NCBI RefSeq assembly: GCF_052118845.1 | Contig: NZ_JBQKGJ010000013.1 | Coordinates: 17,222-81,221 of the forward strand | From: Bilifractor sp002394235 | GTDB taxonomy: Bacteria; Bacillota; Clostridia; Lachnospirales; Lachnospiraceae | Direction of reading: 5' to 3' | Length of the DNA: 64,000 nt | In this document: in pieces, positions 1 through 9,177 of the stretch | How the letters are laid out: every line of letters begins with the position of its first letter | Position numbering within the stretch: the stretch's first letter is position 1 | Made by a program: the position numbers and the translations under genes | Notes under the pieces: generated by a model | The model's database searches: none | Seen by the model: the letters and a program-made list of their open reading frames with translations, nothing else | Told to the model about the DNA's origin: nothing

Positions 1-2
1 CA

Positions 3-96
3 CGTACAGATCTTTCAGATCATCATGGCGCCCATCTGCGAATTCAGTCATCCGATTCAGCGCGTACAGATCATTCAGATCGTCATGGCGCCCATC
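3..96. repeat. Tandem duplication at the 3' end of the transporter gene
   Basis: Two 34-bp near-identical units sit at 3-36 and 63-96 (period 60). The right unit encodes the last residues and stop of the sodium symporter (MGAMTI); the left unit would encode MGAMMI and its own stop just downstream. This looks like a short duplication of the gene tail rather than a functional site. Confidence 0.7.
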
Positions 97-1436
97 GTTG
101 ACAGAATCGAGCTTACCAGAATGGCAAGAATCCCGATCGGACAGAGATACCGGATCAGTACATAAAAGAACTTTTTCAGATGGAAGGTCACATTGTTCTG
201 CTCGACCTCCTCGATCAACGCCTGCGGCTTGATGATGTAACCCACAAAAATGCAGGTCAGGAGCGCGAGTACAGGCATCAGGATGCTGTTGCTCACAAAA
301 TCCAGAAGATCCAGAATCGACATACCAAAGATCTTAAAGGAAGAAAAAGCGCCGTATCCGAGAGAGCAGACGGTTCCGATGATCATGCAGTATACCGTCA
401 TGATGACTGTCGTCTTCGTTCGTCTCCATCCGGTGCGGTCCATGACATTCGAAACAACCGCTTCCAGAAGGGAGATCGATGAGGTAAGCGCCGCAAAAAG
501 TGTGAGCGCAAAAAACATCAGACCGATAAATCTCCCACCCGGGAAGGCATCAAACACCTTCGGCAGTGTGATAAACATCAGGCCGGGTCCTGCGTTCAGC
601 ATGGATTCATCACCACCCGAGAAAATGTATACCGACGGAACAATGATCATGCCCGCGAGGATCGCCACAAAAGAATCGAAAAATTCAATCTGGAATACCG
701 ATGTCTCGAGATTGTCTTCCTTCTTCATATACGAGCCGTACGTCACCATGATGCCCATGGCGATGGACAGGGAGTAAAAGAGCTGTCCCAGAGCACCGAG
801 AATCATTTTTCCACTGAGCCTGGATACGTCCGGCTTCAGGTAATAGCGAAGACCCGCCGCAGCGTCCGGCCTTGTGACCACATAGACCGCGATGATGACG
901 ATCAGGGCCAGCAGAACCGGCATCAGAATCACGCTTGCCTTTTCGATTCCCTTGTCAACACCGAGGAATACAACCACAGCAGTCAATCCCAGAAAAACCG
1001 CCATCCAGAGGATCGGCTGCGCGGTAGTACTGATGTAGCTGCTGAAAAATCCGTCGTTCGCGGCTTCCATGTTCTGACCGGTAAGAAATACAGCAAAATA
1101 TTTCGTGACCCAGCCGCCAATCGTGCAGTAGTACGGCGTGATGATCATCGGGATAATCATGCCGAGGATTCCGCAGATGTTGCTTTTTTGTCCCAGCTTC
1201 CGGAAAGCTCCGATAGAGCTCTGTCTGGTTTTTCTTCCGATCGCGATTTCGGCCAGAAGAAGTGCAAAACCGAACGTCACTGCCAGAATCACATAGGTTA
1301 AAAGAAAAATGCCGCCGCCATATTTCGCGGCCAGATACGGAAATCTCCAGAGATTTCCGAGACCGACCGCGGATGACGCCGCCGCCAGCACGAAGCCGAT
1401 TTTGCTTGAAAATGCCGAACGCTGTTTTGTGTCCAT
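75..1436 (-). CDS. Sodium-dependent transporter, SNF (NSS) family
   Basis: A 453-residue membrane protein, the usual length for bacterial neurotransmitter:sodium symporters. The N-terminus has the family signature around residues 12-40 (GFVLAAASSAVGLGNLWRFP), which forms helix 1 and the sodium site, followed by about eleven further hydrophobic segments. The family imports amino acids or related amines with Na+ across the cytoplasmic membrane; the substrate cannot be read from the sequence. A GAAGGCGG ribosome site lies just before the ATG. It appears to be a single-gene unit, with a weak TATACT-like -10 about 100 bp upstream on the minus strand. The family assignment is firm, the substrate unknown. 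Confidence 0.93.
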   Translation of the reverse strand: MDTKQRSAFSSKIGFVLAAASSAVGLGNLWRFPYLAAKYGGGIFLLTYVILAVTFGFALLLAEIAIGRKTRQSSIGAFRKLGQKSNICGILGMIIPMIITPYYCTIGGWVTKYFAVFLTGQNMEAANDGFFSSYISTTAQPILWMAVFLGLTAVVVFLGVDKGIEKASVILMPVLLALIVIIAVYVVTRPDAAAGLRYYLKPDVSRLSGKMILGALGQLFYSLSIAMGIMVTYGSYMKKEDNLETSVFQIEFFDSFVAILAGMIIVPSVYIFSGGDESMLNAGPGLMFITLPKVFDAFPGGRFIGLMFFALTLFAALTSSISLLEAVVSNVMDRTGWRRTKTTVIMTVYCMIIGTVCSLGYGAFSSFKIFGMSILDLLDFVSNSILMPVLALLTCIFVGYIIKPQALIEEVEQNNVTFHLKKFFYVLIRYLCPIGILAILVSSILSTMGAMTI

Positions 1437-1659
1437 CTTTTATACCGCCTTCACTTAAGATGTAGTCTTAGACATCTGCCGCAGACCAGAATGAATCTTC
1501 ATGAATCTTCGTCTGCCAAAACAGATGGGTAAAAGTATAGCACAAAACTTTATGCGGCGCTATCCGCATCGCAGTGGATTTCATTTTTCTTTATCACTAC
1601 GCCGCGTAAAACCTCTGCCGAGCTTTCTCGTCTTGGGTCGTTTACCAATGCGATCGTTA

Positions 1660-2475
1660 TTACACCTTCTTCACGATGGCTGTGATCAGCCTGCTGAACT
1701 GATCCGCCACCCGATCTGCCGTTTCCTGCACCTCCCTGTGCGAAAGCGGTTTATCGGATATTCCGGCAGCCATGTTGGTGATGCAGGAAATTCCGCATAT
1801 TTCCATGCCCATATGCCTTGCCGCGACCGCCTCACAGGCAGTACTCATTCCCACGGCATCGCCGCCCCACGCTCTGCACAATCTTACCTCTGCAGGCGTC
1901 TCATATGCCGGCCCGGTGAACTGCACATAAACGCCCTCACGAAGCCCGATTCCCAGATTTTCTGCCTCCATCCGGATGATTTCCTGCATGCGTCGGCTGT
2001 AAATCTCACTCATATCGGGGAATCTCGGACCGAGCTGATCCGGATTTTCACCGATCAGCGGGCTCGGAACCGCCGTCGCAATCTGATCCGTAATCATCAT
2101 CAGATCCCCGGGCCGGAAATCAGGATTGACGCCGCCCGCCGCATTCGTCAGAATCAGCTTCTTCGCCCCCAGCAGGCCCATCAGCCTGACAGGGAGTACT
2201 ACATCCGTCATCGGGTAGCCCTCATAATAATGTACTCTTCCCTGCATGATCACAACGGGGATATCCTGAATCCACCCGAAAACAAATCTTCCCTTGTGTC
2301 CGGCGACCGTTGAAACCGGGAAGCCTTCGATTTCCGAATAATTAATGATCTCAGATATCCGCACATGATCTGCGTATTCCCCGAGACCGGAACCGAGAAC
2401 CAGGGCTGTATCCGGCACAAAATCTGTCTTGCTCCGGACACAGGCAAGACATTTTTCAAGTTTTTCCATAATCAT
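1660..2475 (-). CDS. punA: Purine-nucleoside phosphorylase (trimeric type)
   Basis: Phosphorolysis of inosine/guanosine to base plus ribose-1-phosphate, for purine salvage in the cytoplasm. Visible motifs are GSGLG near the N-terminus (phosphate loop), GRVHYYEGYP, TNAAGGVNPDFRPGDLM, GPAYETPAEVRL and MSTACEAVAARH...TNMAAGI, in the order and spacing of the trimeric PNP family. An ATG exists further upstream in frame, but GGGAGG lies directly before an ATG pair at 2478/2475 and I chose the second (6-nt spacing); the third, at 2469, is also possible. It lies 70 bp downstream of the uridine phosphorylase on the same strand, so the two probably form one nucleoside-salvage operon. Confidence 0.93.
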   Translation of the reverse strand: MIMEKLEKCLACVRSKTDFVPDTALVLGSGLGEYADHVRISEIINYSEIEGFPVSTVAGHKGRFVFGWIQDIPVVIMQGRVHYYEGYPMTDVVLPVRLMGLLGAKKLILTNAAGGVNPDFRPGDLMMITDQIATAVPSPLIGENPDQLGPRFPDMSEIYSRRMQEIIRMEAENLGIGLREGVYVQFTGPAYETPAEVRLCRAWGGDAVGMSTACEAVAARHMGMEICGISCITNMAAGISDKPLSHREVQETADRVADQFSRLITAIVKKV

Positions 2476-2547
2476 CATTCGCCTCCCGATTTTTCTTTTC
2501 CCTACTGATCTTTGTGCTTTTTTCTGTTTCTGCAAGAATCCGGACCG

Positions 2548-3330
2548 CTATCTTCTCTCCCTGTCTTTCCGGATTAGATTCCGGACGGCACCGACTGCGG
2601 TCCGCACCGCCTGATCCGTATCCAGAACAACCGGATTCTCAAGTCCCAGCTTCTCCCTCTCCTGATTCGCGATTACCAGAAAGCAGGCGCCCGCCCTGGC
2701 CCGCAGCTTGCCGGCACAGATAAACAGTGCCGCCGACTCCATCTCGGACGCGAGACAGCCCATCATCTTCCATGCATTCCATTTCTGAATCAGCTCATAA
2801 CCGGCCGGCATCTTCTCCGGCTCGTGCTGTCCGTAAAAAGCATCCTTACTCTGCACAACACCGTAATGGCATCGAAATCCCTGCTCCTGTGCTGCGCTGA
2901 CCAGGGCATTGGTCACATCAAGATCCGGTACCGCAGGATATTCGATCGGCGCATATTCCCTGGTGGTGCCTTCCATCCGCACCGCTCCTGTCGCGATGAC
3001 GATATCTCCGCTTTTGACATCCGTCTGTATGCCTCCGCAGGTGCCGGTCCTCACAAAGGTATCCGCGCCGCAGCGGTACAGCTCCTCCATTGCGATCGCC
3101 GCCGACGGCCCGCCAATTCCGGTCGATGTTACACTGACCTTTTCACCGTCCAGATATCCGGTGTATGTCGTAAACTCCCGATTCTCTGCAATCTTCTCGG
3201 GTTTATCCAGATATTGCGCAATTTTTTCACAACGCTTCGGATCACCGGGCATAATGACATAGCGTCCCACCTCGCCCCTGCAGGTCTGAATGTGATACTG
3301 CCTCTCCGGATCCTTCGAATAATTCTTCAA
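2548..3330 (-). CDS. udp: Uridine phosphorylase
   Basis: A 260-residue nucleoside phosphorylase I family protein that splits uridine into uracil and ribose-1-phosphate. Motifs: MPGDPKR near residue 28, STGIGGPSAAI, RTGTCGGIQ (phosphate/ribose contact) and SEMESAALF near residue 190. The start is TTG: a GGGAGG ribosome site ends 8 nt upstream of TTG at 3330 and no better ATG exists. It is the first gene of a two-gene salvage operon with the purine-nucleoside phosphorylase. Deoxyribonucleoside activity cannot be excluded. Confidence 0.93.
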   Translation of the reverse strand: MKNYSKDPERQYHIQTCRGEVGRYVIMPGDPKRCEKIAQYLDKPEKIAENREFTTYTGYLDGEKVSVTSTGIGGPSAAIAMEELYRCGADTFVRTGTCGGIQTDVKSGDIVIATGAVRMEGTTREYAPIEYPAVPDLDVTNALVSAAQEQGFRCHYGVVQSKDAFYGQHEPEKMPAGYELIQKWNAWKMMGCLASEMESAALFICAGKLRARAGACFLVIANQEREKLGLENPVVLDTDQAVRTAVGAVRNLIRKDRERR

Positions 3331-3454
3331 TGAAAAAACCTCCCTTCCGGATGATCATTACCTGATGCTATTTTACAACAAATCCATATCTCTGCGGGCA
3401 GAAAATGCAGCGCTGTGCGCCTGTTATTGAACAAAAAGCGCTTCCTGAAATCTG

Positions 3455-3483
3455 TTTCACTTTATGTCACGATGCGTTATAAT
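3455..3483 (+). promoter_or_regulatory. Probable sigma-A promoter of the flavodoxin gene
   Basis: TTTCAC (3455-3460) and a perfect TATAAT (3478-3483) are separated by 17 bp, pointing right towards the flavodoxin start 125 bp away. The long leader holds no riboswitch I recognise. Confidence 0.6.
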
Positions 3484-3607
3484 GATAAACAGGTCCTGCA
3501 GTATTATAGATGCTGAATTGCAATGGTTTTCCGACTGCGGAGCCCGGCCGTTATGTTAATCGAAACAGAAAGAACATCTTACAGATGGTGAGAAGGAGGA
3601 TTTTTGT

Positions 3608-4096
3608 ATGAGCAAGACTTTAGTCGCATATTTTTCCGTAAGTAATACAACCAAAGCAGTTGCGGAGAAGATCGCGGAAGAGGAAAAAGCAGATATCTTC
3701 GCGATTGTTCCTGAGAAGCCTTACACAAAGGAGGATCTGAACTGGAAGGACAAGCAGGCAAGATCTACGGTTGAGATGGCGGATCCGAACTGTCATCCCG
3801 CTATGGCTGAGAAGACTCCGGATCTCAGTGCGTACAAGACGGTCATCCTCGGATTCCCGATCTGGTGGGGAAGAGAGCCAAGTATTGTAGACACCTTCCT
3901 GACCTCCGCCGATTTCGCGGGAAAGATCATCATTCCGTTCTGCACCTCCGGTGGAAGCGGCATGGGAAGAACATGTGAGCGAATTCAGAACATCGTCGGC
4001 AAGGATGCAAAAGTCATGGAGGGACGCCGTGTCGGCGGAGAAGTCTCCATGGAAGATCTGAAGCTCTGGTTTGACGGTTTCCAGGAGTGGAACTGA
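3608..4096 (+). CDS. Flavodoxin-family protein
   Basis: A 162-residue FMN-binding electron carrier or quinone/disulfide reductase. The N-terminus (TLVAYFSVSNTTKAVAEKIA) is the flavodoxin beta1-loop that holds the FMN phosphate, and GFPIWWGREP around residue 85 is the isoalloxazine loop of the flavodoxin_4 group. The family acts in the cytoplasm in low-potential or stress redox reactions; the partner is unknown. AAGGAGG lies 8 nt before the ATG. One of the few plus-strand genes here, transcribed alone from its own promoter. Confidence 0.92.
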   Translation: MSKTLVAYFSVSNTTKAVAEKIAEEEKADIFAIVPEKPYTKEDLNWKDKQARSTVEMADPNCHPAMAEKTPDLSAYKTVILGFPIWWGREPSIVDTFLTSADFAGKIIIPFCTSGGSGMGRTCERIQNIVGKDAKVMEGRRVGGEVSMEDLKLWFDGFQEWN

Positions 4097-4120
4097 GTTC
4101 TCCCATCGTTCTGACAGCCC

Positions 4121-4250
4121 TGCGTCAAGTGGGCCATAAGCCCTATCCGCTTACCGGGTGTTTGAAGCTGAATGCAGTCACACCGCTTGCGTCAAATGGG
4201 TGGTGAGCCCTATCCGCACACCCCAGGGCGTGAAGCTGTATGAGTGATAA
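4121..4250. repeat. Two degenerate 67-bp tandem units
   Basis: Unit one (4121-4187) and unit two (4188 to about 4250) share TGCGTCAA, AGCCCTATCCGC and TGAAGCTG at matching positions. They follow the flavodoxin stop. There is no coding sense in them and no terminator-like T-run. The 4097-4516 stretch has no gene; it holds this repeat, the 96-bp repeat, a hairpin and a 41-bp tandem repeat. Confidence 0.6.
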
Positions 4251-4251
4251 A

Positions 4252-4347
4252 CGAGATAAAACACGCTGCGCGAGTTTTATCTCGCTATCGCGACGCTCGC
4301 CGCACACGAATACTTCGCATTCGGCTGCGGCTCACTGTTCGCGTAAA
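4252..4347 (-). repeat. 96-bp two-hairpin dispersed repeat, copy 1
   Basis: First of five copies in this window. Read on the minus strand it has two hairpins. The first is nested: CGCGA/TCGCG outside, GCCGCA/TGCGGC, then CGAAT/ATTCG at the tip. The second has an 11-bp stem (CGAGATAAAAC/GTTTTATCTCG), an A-A mismatch, and CGC/GCG closing a TGC loop. It directly follows the hairpin at 4351-4394 on that strand. No protein is encoded. Confidence 0.9.
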
Positions 4348-4350
4348 TGA

Positions 4351-4394
4351 ACAGCTCGCCGTGCGCGTCCAGATGGGCGTGTGCGGCGAGCTGT
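4351..4394 (-). terminator. Terminator-like hairpin before repeat copy 1
   Basis: An 11-bp perfect stem (ACAGCTCGCCG with CGGCGAGCTGT) encloses a second GC-rich stem. On the minus strand it is followed by TTCATTTACGCG, a weak T-run leading straight into the 96-bp repeat. It could end esterase transcription. Confidence 0.5.
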
Positions 4395-4407
4395 CGTTAT
4401 GGTTGTC

Positions 4408-4478
4408 CGGAAAACCGGGAAAGTTCAATTCTTCTGGCTGTCTGGGTTCGGAAAACCCGGAAAGCTCAATTCTTCTGG
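4408..4478. repeat. 41-bp direct repeat pair
   Basis: A 30-bp core beginning CGGAAAACC and ending TTCTTCTGG occurs at 4408-4437 and 4449-4478, with a decayed third start near 4489. It lies between the hairpin at 4394 and the esterase stop at 4517. Confidence 0.7.
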
Positions 4479-4516
4479 TTATCTGTGCCCGGAAAGAACC
4501 GGCATCGCATCCGCTA

Positions 4517-5161
4517 TCAGGGATGCGTCATCACCCAGGAAAATGCCTTCGCCGTTCTCCCATCCGAATCCCGGAAGTGATTTCCCTCATTCCACTCCAG
4601 GGTACAGGAAATCTTCTGGCTTTGAAGGATCTCATATGTCTCACGGATTCTGTCTCCCACAGTTGCCATGACCGCATTGCGGGTCCGCTCCTCCCTGTCT
4701 CCGAGGCTCAGATACACCGATTTGCTCTGAATTTTGTGCTCTCTCATGTAACCGGTGAACCCCGGAAACCACACGGAGGGAGACGCGGCGGCAGCTCCGC
4801 AGAACCGGTCCGACTGACAGGCCGCCCACAGGGCAAACAGTCCGGCGAGAGAATATCCTCCGATGTAGTAATTTCTTCTGCCGGAATCGTTTCTGCTGCC
4901 GTCTTCACAGTACTTTATGATTTCTTTCAGTGTCACGCACGCCCCGTCGCCAAAGGCTTCCTTTCCAAATACCGCCGGCGCCTTCCATGGAGACAGATCC
5001 CTGTTCCAGTCATCCACCAGAAAGGCGGTCAGCCTGAAATCCTTTCCGGTATCCGCATGAATCAGCCTGATTTCATTTTCAATCAAAGCCAGATCATGAT
5101 CATCCACCGGCTGAAGAAGGATATTTTCTGCCGTACCGTCTCCATATTCAAATATCTTCAT
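4517..5161 (-). CDS. Alpha/beta hydrolase, esterase-like
   Basis: A 214-residue cytoplasmic hydrolase with no signal peptide. GGYSLAG near residue 101 is the nucleophile elbow (G-x-S-x-x-G) typical of the esterase D/enterochelin esterase-like group; an Asp in the later LSLGDREERT strand and the His in EGNHF near residue 192 fit the triad. The natural substrate is not evident. It lies 60 bp downstream of the nitrilase gene on the same strand and may be co-transcribed with it. Family confidence is good, function beyond ester hydrolysis is inference. Confidence 0.8.
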   Translation of the reverse strand: MKIFEYGDGTAENILLQPVDDHDLALIENEIRLIHADTGKDFRLTAFLVDDWNRDLSPWKAPAVFGKEAFGDGACVTLKEIIKYCEDGSRNDSGRRNYYIGGYSLAGLFALWAACQSDRFCGAAAASPSVWFPGFTGYMREHKIQSKSVYLSLGDREERTRNAVMATVGDRIRETYEILQSQKISCTLEWNEGNHFRDSDGRTAKAFSWVMTHP

Positions 5162-5221
5162 AAATTAAATCCTTTCCGGCTTTGCAGCCGGGAGCGAACG
5201 ATGCCCCAGCAGTCTTTTGGG

Positions 5222-6019
5222 TTACGCATAGTGCTCCGGCCTTCGAAGCGAGAGGTACGGACGCGTCTTTCGTTGCGCAGCACATCCCGCAAGGTCTGTC
5301 TCCGCGATCAGCAGTTCTTCCTGATCTCCCGCCAGTGTCGTCAGGTTTCCGTCAAAATCTGACACAAGGGATTCCCCGGAGAATTCCATCTGTCCTTCCG
5401 TGCCACACCGGTTGCACATTGCTATATTGACAATATTCTGAAACGCCTGCGTCCGGATCTCCCAGCGAAACATCTCAGCCGGCTCAGCCTTCGTATTCGC
5501 TGTGGGGATCAGAATCAGCTCCGCGCCGCGGAGCGCCTCTGTGCGTATGCTCTCGGGATAGTGCCGGTCAAAACACACAACGATACCGATTTTTCCAAAC
5601 CGGGTGTCAAAAACGGAAAAACCGTCATCCGAAGGCGTATAGTAATCCTGCTCATAGAACTGCTCACACTCGGCGATATGTACCATTTTCTGCGTTCCAA
5701 GGATCGTTCCCCCGTCATCGATCAGAAAGCTCATATCATACCGATGTCCGTTTTCCTCCACATAAAAATTCGGTGACGCGTAGATGCCGTTTTTCCGGCA
5801 GACATCACAGAATTCCCGGATATATCTGCTGTCCCGTGACAAAAGATACGCGGAAGCGTCTCGAGACGGGTACTGCGGGAAGAAGGGTGAAAGCTGAATT
5901 TCCGGGTAGCAGATCAGATCCGCGCCTTCTGCTGCCGCCCTCTCCGCAAGCCGCACTGACTTTTGAAAATTATCTTCCATATCTGCTGTTGTCTTCATCT
6001 GTGCAAGCGCAATCTTCAT
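5222..6019 (-). CDS. Carbon-nitrogen hydrolase (nitrilase superfamily)
   Basis: A 265-residue hydrolase of C-N bonds in amides, carbamoyl groups or nitriles. The full catalytic triad is visible: Glu in CYPEIQLSP near residue 40, Lys in TQKMVHIAE near residue 109, and Cys in GIVVCFDRHYPES near residue 145. This layout fits N-carbamoylputrescine amidase and omega-amidase-like members; substrate cannot be fixed by eye. Cytoplasmic, no signal peptide. Followed by the esterase gene and preceded by a large c-di-GMP protein gene that ends 23 bp upstream. Confidence 0.88.
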   Translation of the reverse strand: MKIALAQMKTTADMEDNFQKSVRLAERAAAEGADLICYPEIQLSPFFPQYPSRDASAYLLSRDSRYIREFCDVCRKNGIYASPNFYVEENGHRYDMSFLIDDGGTILGTQKMVHIAECEQFYEQDYYTPSDDGFSVFDTRFGKIGIVVCFDRHYPESIRTEALRGAELILIPTANTKAEPAEMFRWEIRTQAFQNIVNIAMCNRCGTEGQMEFSGESLVSDFDGNLTTLAGDQEELLIAETDLAGCAAQRKTRPYLSLRRPEHYA

Positions 6020-6041
6020 TTATTTTCTCCTGATCACAGCC

Positions 6042-9041
6042 TTATATCGTGCAGCCCTGGTTTTTTCCGTGGTGTTTTGCCAGATACATGGCCTTGTCCG
6101 CATTGTTGATCATAGTCTGGCAGTCTTTTCCATCACTCGTGATGCCGATGCATGCAGTCAGTGGTATTTCGACGTTCCCGTACTTTACGCAAGCCTTACG
6201 AATTTCACTTAGCAGATCGGATGACAGTTTCGAGAGATCTGTCCCGGGATCTCTGACCAGACCCACGAACTCATCTCCTCCATACCGATAGAAATCAATC
6301 TTTCTCGAAACGCCGAAATTCAGGAGCAGACTGCCGAGCGCACGCAGACATCTGTCTCCCGCGGCGTGCCCGTAACTGTCGTTAATGTCCTTAAAGTTGT
6401 CAAGATCAAGCATGATCGCCGCTGCGATTTCCCTCGGCTGTTCTTTTTCATCCTTTTCAAGAAATTCATTCAGGCTGAGACGGCTGTACAGACCGGTCAG
6501 ATGATCATACCGCCTGTCGCGGTCCGCCTTTGAGTACATCTCCATTGCCATCCTGACCTGCTTCTGCAGAAGCTCCTTCTCCTGTTTTCCGTGAAGACGC
6601 TCGATCTCCAGCTCCTGAATATGTTTTGCCTCCCTGGAAATATCCACGCCGTATAGGATACTTTCAATATGGCCGTTCGAAGGGTTGTCAATCAGATGGG
6701 TGGTGATTCTGGACCAGCGGATTGATCTGTCATCGTAGTAGGATTCAGTCTCGTGCACGATCTGATGCTGATTGTTCTGATAGGCTTTCAGCTGCGCATC
6801 CCTGCAGAAAATCCGGAAGAATTCCTCCTGTCCCTCCGGCGTGGGCACAAAGGAACCGATCCTTTGAATCAAACTGTCGACATTTTCCATGTTCTGCATA
6901 TTCCTGGCATTCTGGGCGTGTCCGCCGGAGCTAATCCACCTGTCCGCAGTCAGATCCATGTGAAAAACGCCCTGTCCGTCCGGAAGCGCCTCGAGAATGG
7001 AGCGGATCTGACCGGTATACCTGGTCTGCGCGGCTTTCGTTTCTGTGATGTTTCTTCCGTATTCCATGAAGACCCTTCTGCCGTTCCAGGTTGTGAACCG
7101 CGCCTTCAGCCGGAAGATATGCTCACCGTCATCCGTCTCGATTTCCTTCTCTGTCTCATCTCCCATCTGCTTCATCGGGCAATGCCCGCACGGCGCGTTC
7201 AGCCCCAGCATGTACTCGTAGCACTTTCTTCCCTGATACGGTTCGTCGGGATGACCGGATATATTCAGTGTCATCTCATTGGCGAAGACCATGGAGTAAT
7301 CCTCCGGATGACACACCTGAATAAACTGACCGGAGTGATCGACAAGGTCCAGAAGATTGTAACTGTCTACCTGCTGTCCGGCAGTTTCGCTCACCTGGGA
7401 ATTCGGAGAATCCATCTGGTCAAGCGTCTCCTGATAGGAGATTAACAGATTACGGAAATTCTCCTCGCTCATCGGGCGATAGAAATAGTACCCCTGGATA
7501 TAATCGCAGCCGGCTTTCCGAAGAAAATCCGCCTGGCTTACATTTTCTACGCCTTCCGCGACAACCAACGCACCTGCCTTGTGACATACATCAATGATTG
7601 CGGTAATAATACTGCGTGTAACCGGCTGGCTCTCGATCCGGTCGATGAAGGTCTTGTCAATCTTGATGATATCAATCGGGAAATTGCCGATCATGCCAAG
7701 CGAGGAATAACCCGCTCCGAAATCATCCATCAGAACTTTTGCCCCGTTCTTCCGGAACTGGGAAAGGTAATAAGCGCAGTTTTCCTTCAGAACCGCCACG
7801 GAGGTTTCCGTCACCTCATAATTGATCATACCGTCCGGAAGCCGGCTCTGCATCCGGTAGCTGAAGATGTCGTTTATCATCTGATCATTGTAAAAATCCT
7901 GCCGGGACAGATTGATGGAAACAGGAACATACTTCAGGCCCTTTTCCTGCATGAATTTCTGGAATTGATATACCTTGCCAAGCACAAAATGGTCGAGCTG
8001 TGAAACCAGACCGTTTTTCTCCAGTTCCGGTATAAAGTCACCAGGTGATATCACTCCCATCTCCGGATGTTTCCAGCGCACCAGAGCCTCCGCGGAACTG
8101 ATCCTCCCATCCGAGCATCGAACAACCGGCTGAAAATAAACCTTCAGCTCATCTCTCAGCAGGCTGTCCTGAAAGCTGGACAGAATTCCGGCGCGGTTCA
8201 CATACCTCTTCCGCATTTCCAGATCAAAGATCGCGAAGTTTCCCGTCTCGCGATGGTCTGACGCTTCTTTTGCCAGAATTGTACGATCCACCATCTTTGT
8301 GACGGACTCTTCGCGCGAATCAATCGGATAGATTCCGCAGCGCAGATGCAGATTTACACTCTGCAGATCATTTGTCCACTGCAGATTCAGAAGCTCATCC
8401 AGACGATTGAGATCCAGCACATTCTTTTTTACCAGAAAAATAAACCAGTCTGATTCCAGACGCGCGGAAACGGACGGGCAGAGCCAGCTGTTCTTCAGCG
8501 TCTGAAAAACATACAGAAGAATCTGGTCACCACATGAAATCCCGAAGGTCTCGTTCATCGCCTTGAAATTCCGAAGGTCAAACATGATCATTGCATACTT
8601 GCGCGGATCATCCCGAAGGAAAATCTGTTCCGTCTCCCGGATGAATCCCTTCCGCGAGAACCCTTCAGTCAGAGAATCAAAATATTCATGTTCCAGAAGC
8701 CTGGTCAACTCTGCGCGGGATTGTGGAAGTCTTGCGGATATTGTCTCACTCTCGCCCACAGTACTGAGAACCAGCGCATGACCGGTGCTTCCATCCTGAA
8801 GAGTCATATTCACGGCATCAACCGTCTCATATATGCCCCTGATCGGGTCAAGATATGTCTGCGGCCCGTAGATATGGTTTGCCACAGGACATGGGGGACA
8901 TGGCTCATCCAGATTCATGAGGCATTTGTAGCACTTTTTCCCTACTTCCAGCCCCGGATACAACTCAAGAATCGTATCGTTGCAGCTGATTACATTGTAA
9001 TTATTGTCGATGACATATACACCGGAAGACTTATTACTCAT
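6042..9041 (-). CDS. Composite PAS-GGDEF-EAL-PAS-GGDEF c-di-GMP protein
   Basis: A 999-residue soluble protein of unusual order. Residues 1-80 form a PAS-like domain with a Cys cluster (CYKCLMNLDEPCPPCP). Residues 110-270 are a GGDEF domain whose motif has decayed to ESDWF, so it is probably non-catalytic. Residues 290-540 are an EAL phosphodiesterase with EALVRW, SINLSRQDF, the DDFGAGYSS loop, KIDKTFI and AEGVE, which look intact. Residues 570-660 are a second PAS domain with a matching cluster (CYEYMLGLNAPCGHCPM), then another PAS-like stretch and a coiled region. Residues 850-999 are a GGDEF domain with intact RYGGDEF. It could both make and break c-di-GMP. No membrane segments, so the signal is cytoplasmic. 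Confidence 0.92.
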   Translation of the reverse strand: MSNKSSGVYVIDNNYNVISCNDTILELYPGLEVGKKCYKCLMNLDEPCPPCPVANHIYGPQTYLDPIRGIYETVDAVNMTLQDGSTGHALVLSTVGESETISARLPQSRAELTRLLEHEYFDSLTEGFSRKGFIRETEQIFLRDDPRKYAMIMFDLRNFKAMNETFGISCGDQILLYVFQTLKNSWLCPSVSARLESDWFIFLVKKNVLDLNRLDELLNLQWTNDLQSVNLHLRCGIYPIDSREESVTKMVDRTILAKEASDHRETGNFAIFDLEMRKRYVNRAGILSSFQDSLLRDELKVYFQPVVRCSDGRISSAEALVRWKHPEMGVISPGDFIPELEKNGLVSQLDHFVLGKVYQFQKFMQEKGLKYVPVSINLSRQDFYNDQMINDIFSYRMQSRLPDGMINYEVTETSVAVLKENCAYYLSQFRKNGAKVLMDDFGAGYSSLGMIGNFPIDIIKIDKTFIDRIESQPVTRSIITAIIDVCHKAGALVVAEGVENVSQADFLRKAGCDYIQGYYFYRPMSEENFRNLLISYQETLDQMDSPNSQVSETAGQQVDSYNLLDLVDHSGQFIQVCHPEDYSMVFANEMTLNISGHPDEPYQGRKCYEYMLGLNAPCGHCPMKQMGDETEKEIETDDGEHIFRLKARFTTWNGRRVFMEYGRNITETKAAQTRYTGQIRSILEALPDGQGVFHMDLTADRWISSGGHAQNARNMQNMENVDSLIQRIGSFVPTPEGQEEFFRIFCRDAQLKAYQNNQHQIVHETESYYDDRSIRWSRITTHLIDNPSNGHIESILYGVDISREAKHIQELEIERLHGKQEKELLQKQVRMAMEMYSKADRDRRYDHLTGLYSRLSLNEFLEKDEKEQPREIAAAIMLDLDNFKDINDSYGHAAGDRCLRALGSLLLNFGVSRKIDFYRYGGDEFVGLVRDPGTDLSKLSSDLLSEIRKACVKYGNVEIPLTACIGITSDGKDCQTMINNADKAMYLAKHHGKNQGCTI

Positions 9042-9177
9042 ATTGTTTCTTATTCTAACCCGTTTCTAACCCGTAATTTTTTCGCGGGAGCCGCAATTGA
9101 TGACCCCGCATGAATACCTGTGTCCTGTTACCGAATTCCTGATGATCTGATTCACACTGAATGTACTGCGCCGTAAA

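Noticed and set aside
1501..2313. Plus-strand open frame of 270 codons
   Set aside because: Antisense to the purine-nucleoside phosphorylase, which has all family motifs.
4244..5362. Long plus-strand open frame (372 codons)
   Set aside because: It runs antisense through the esterase and the repeat region, has no ribosome site and its composition is not protein-like.
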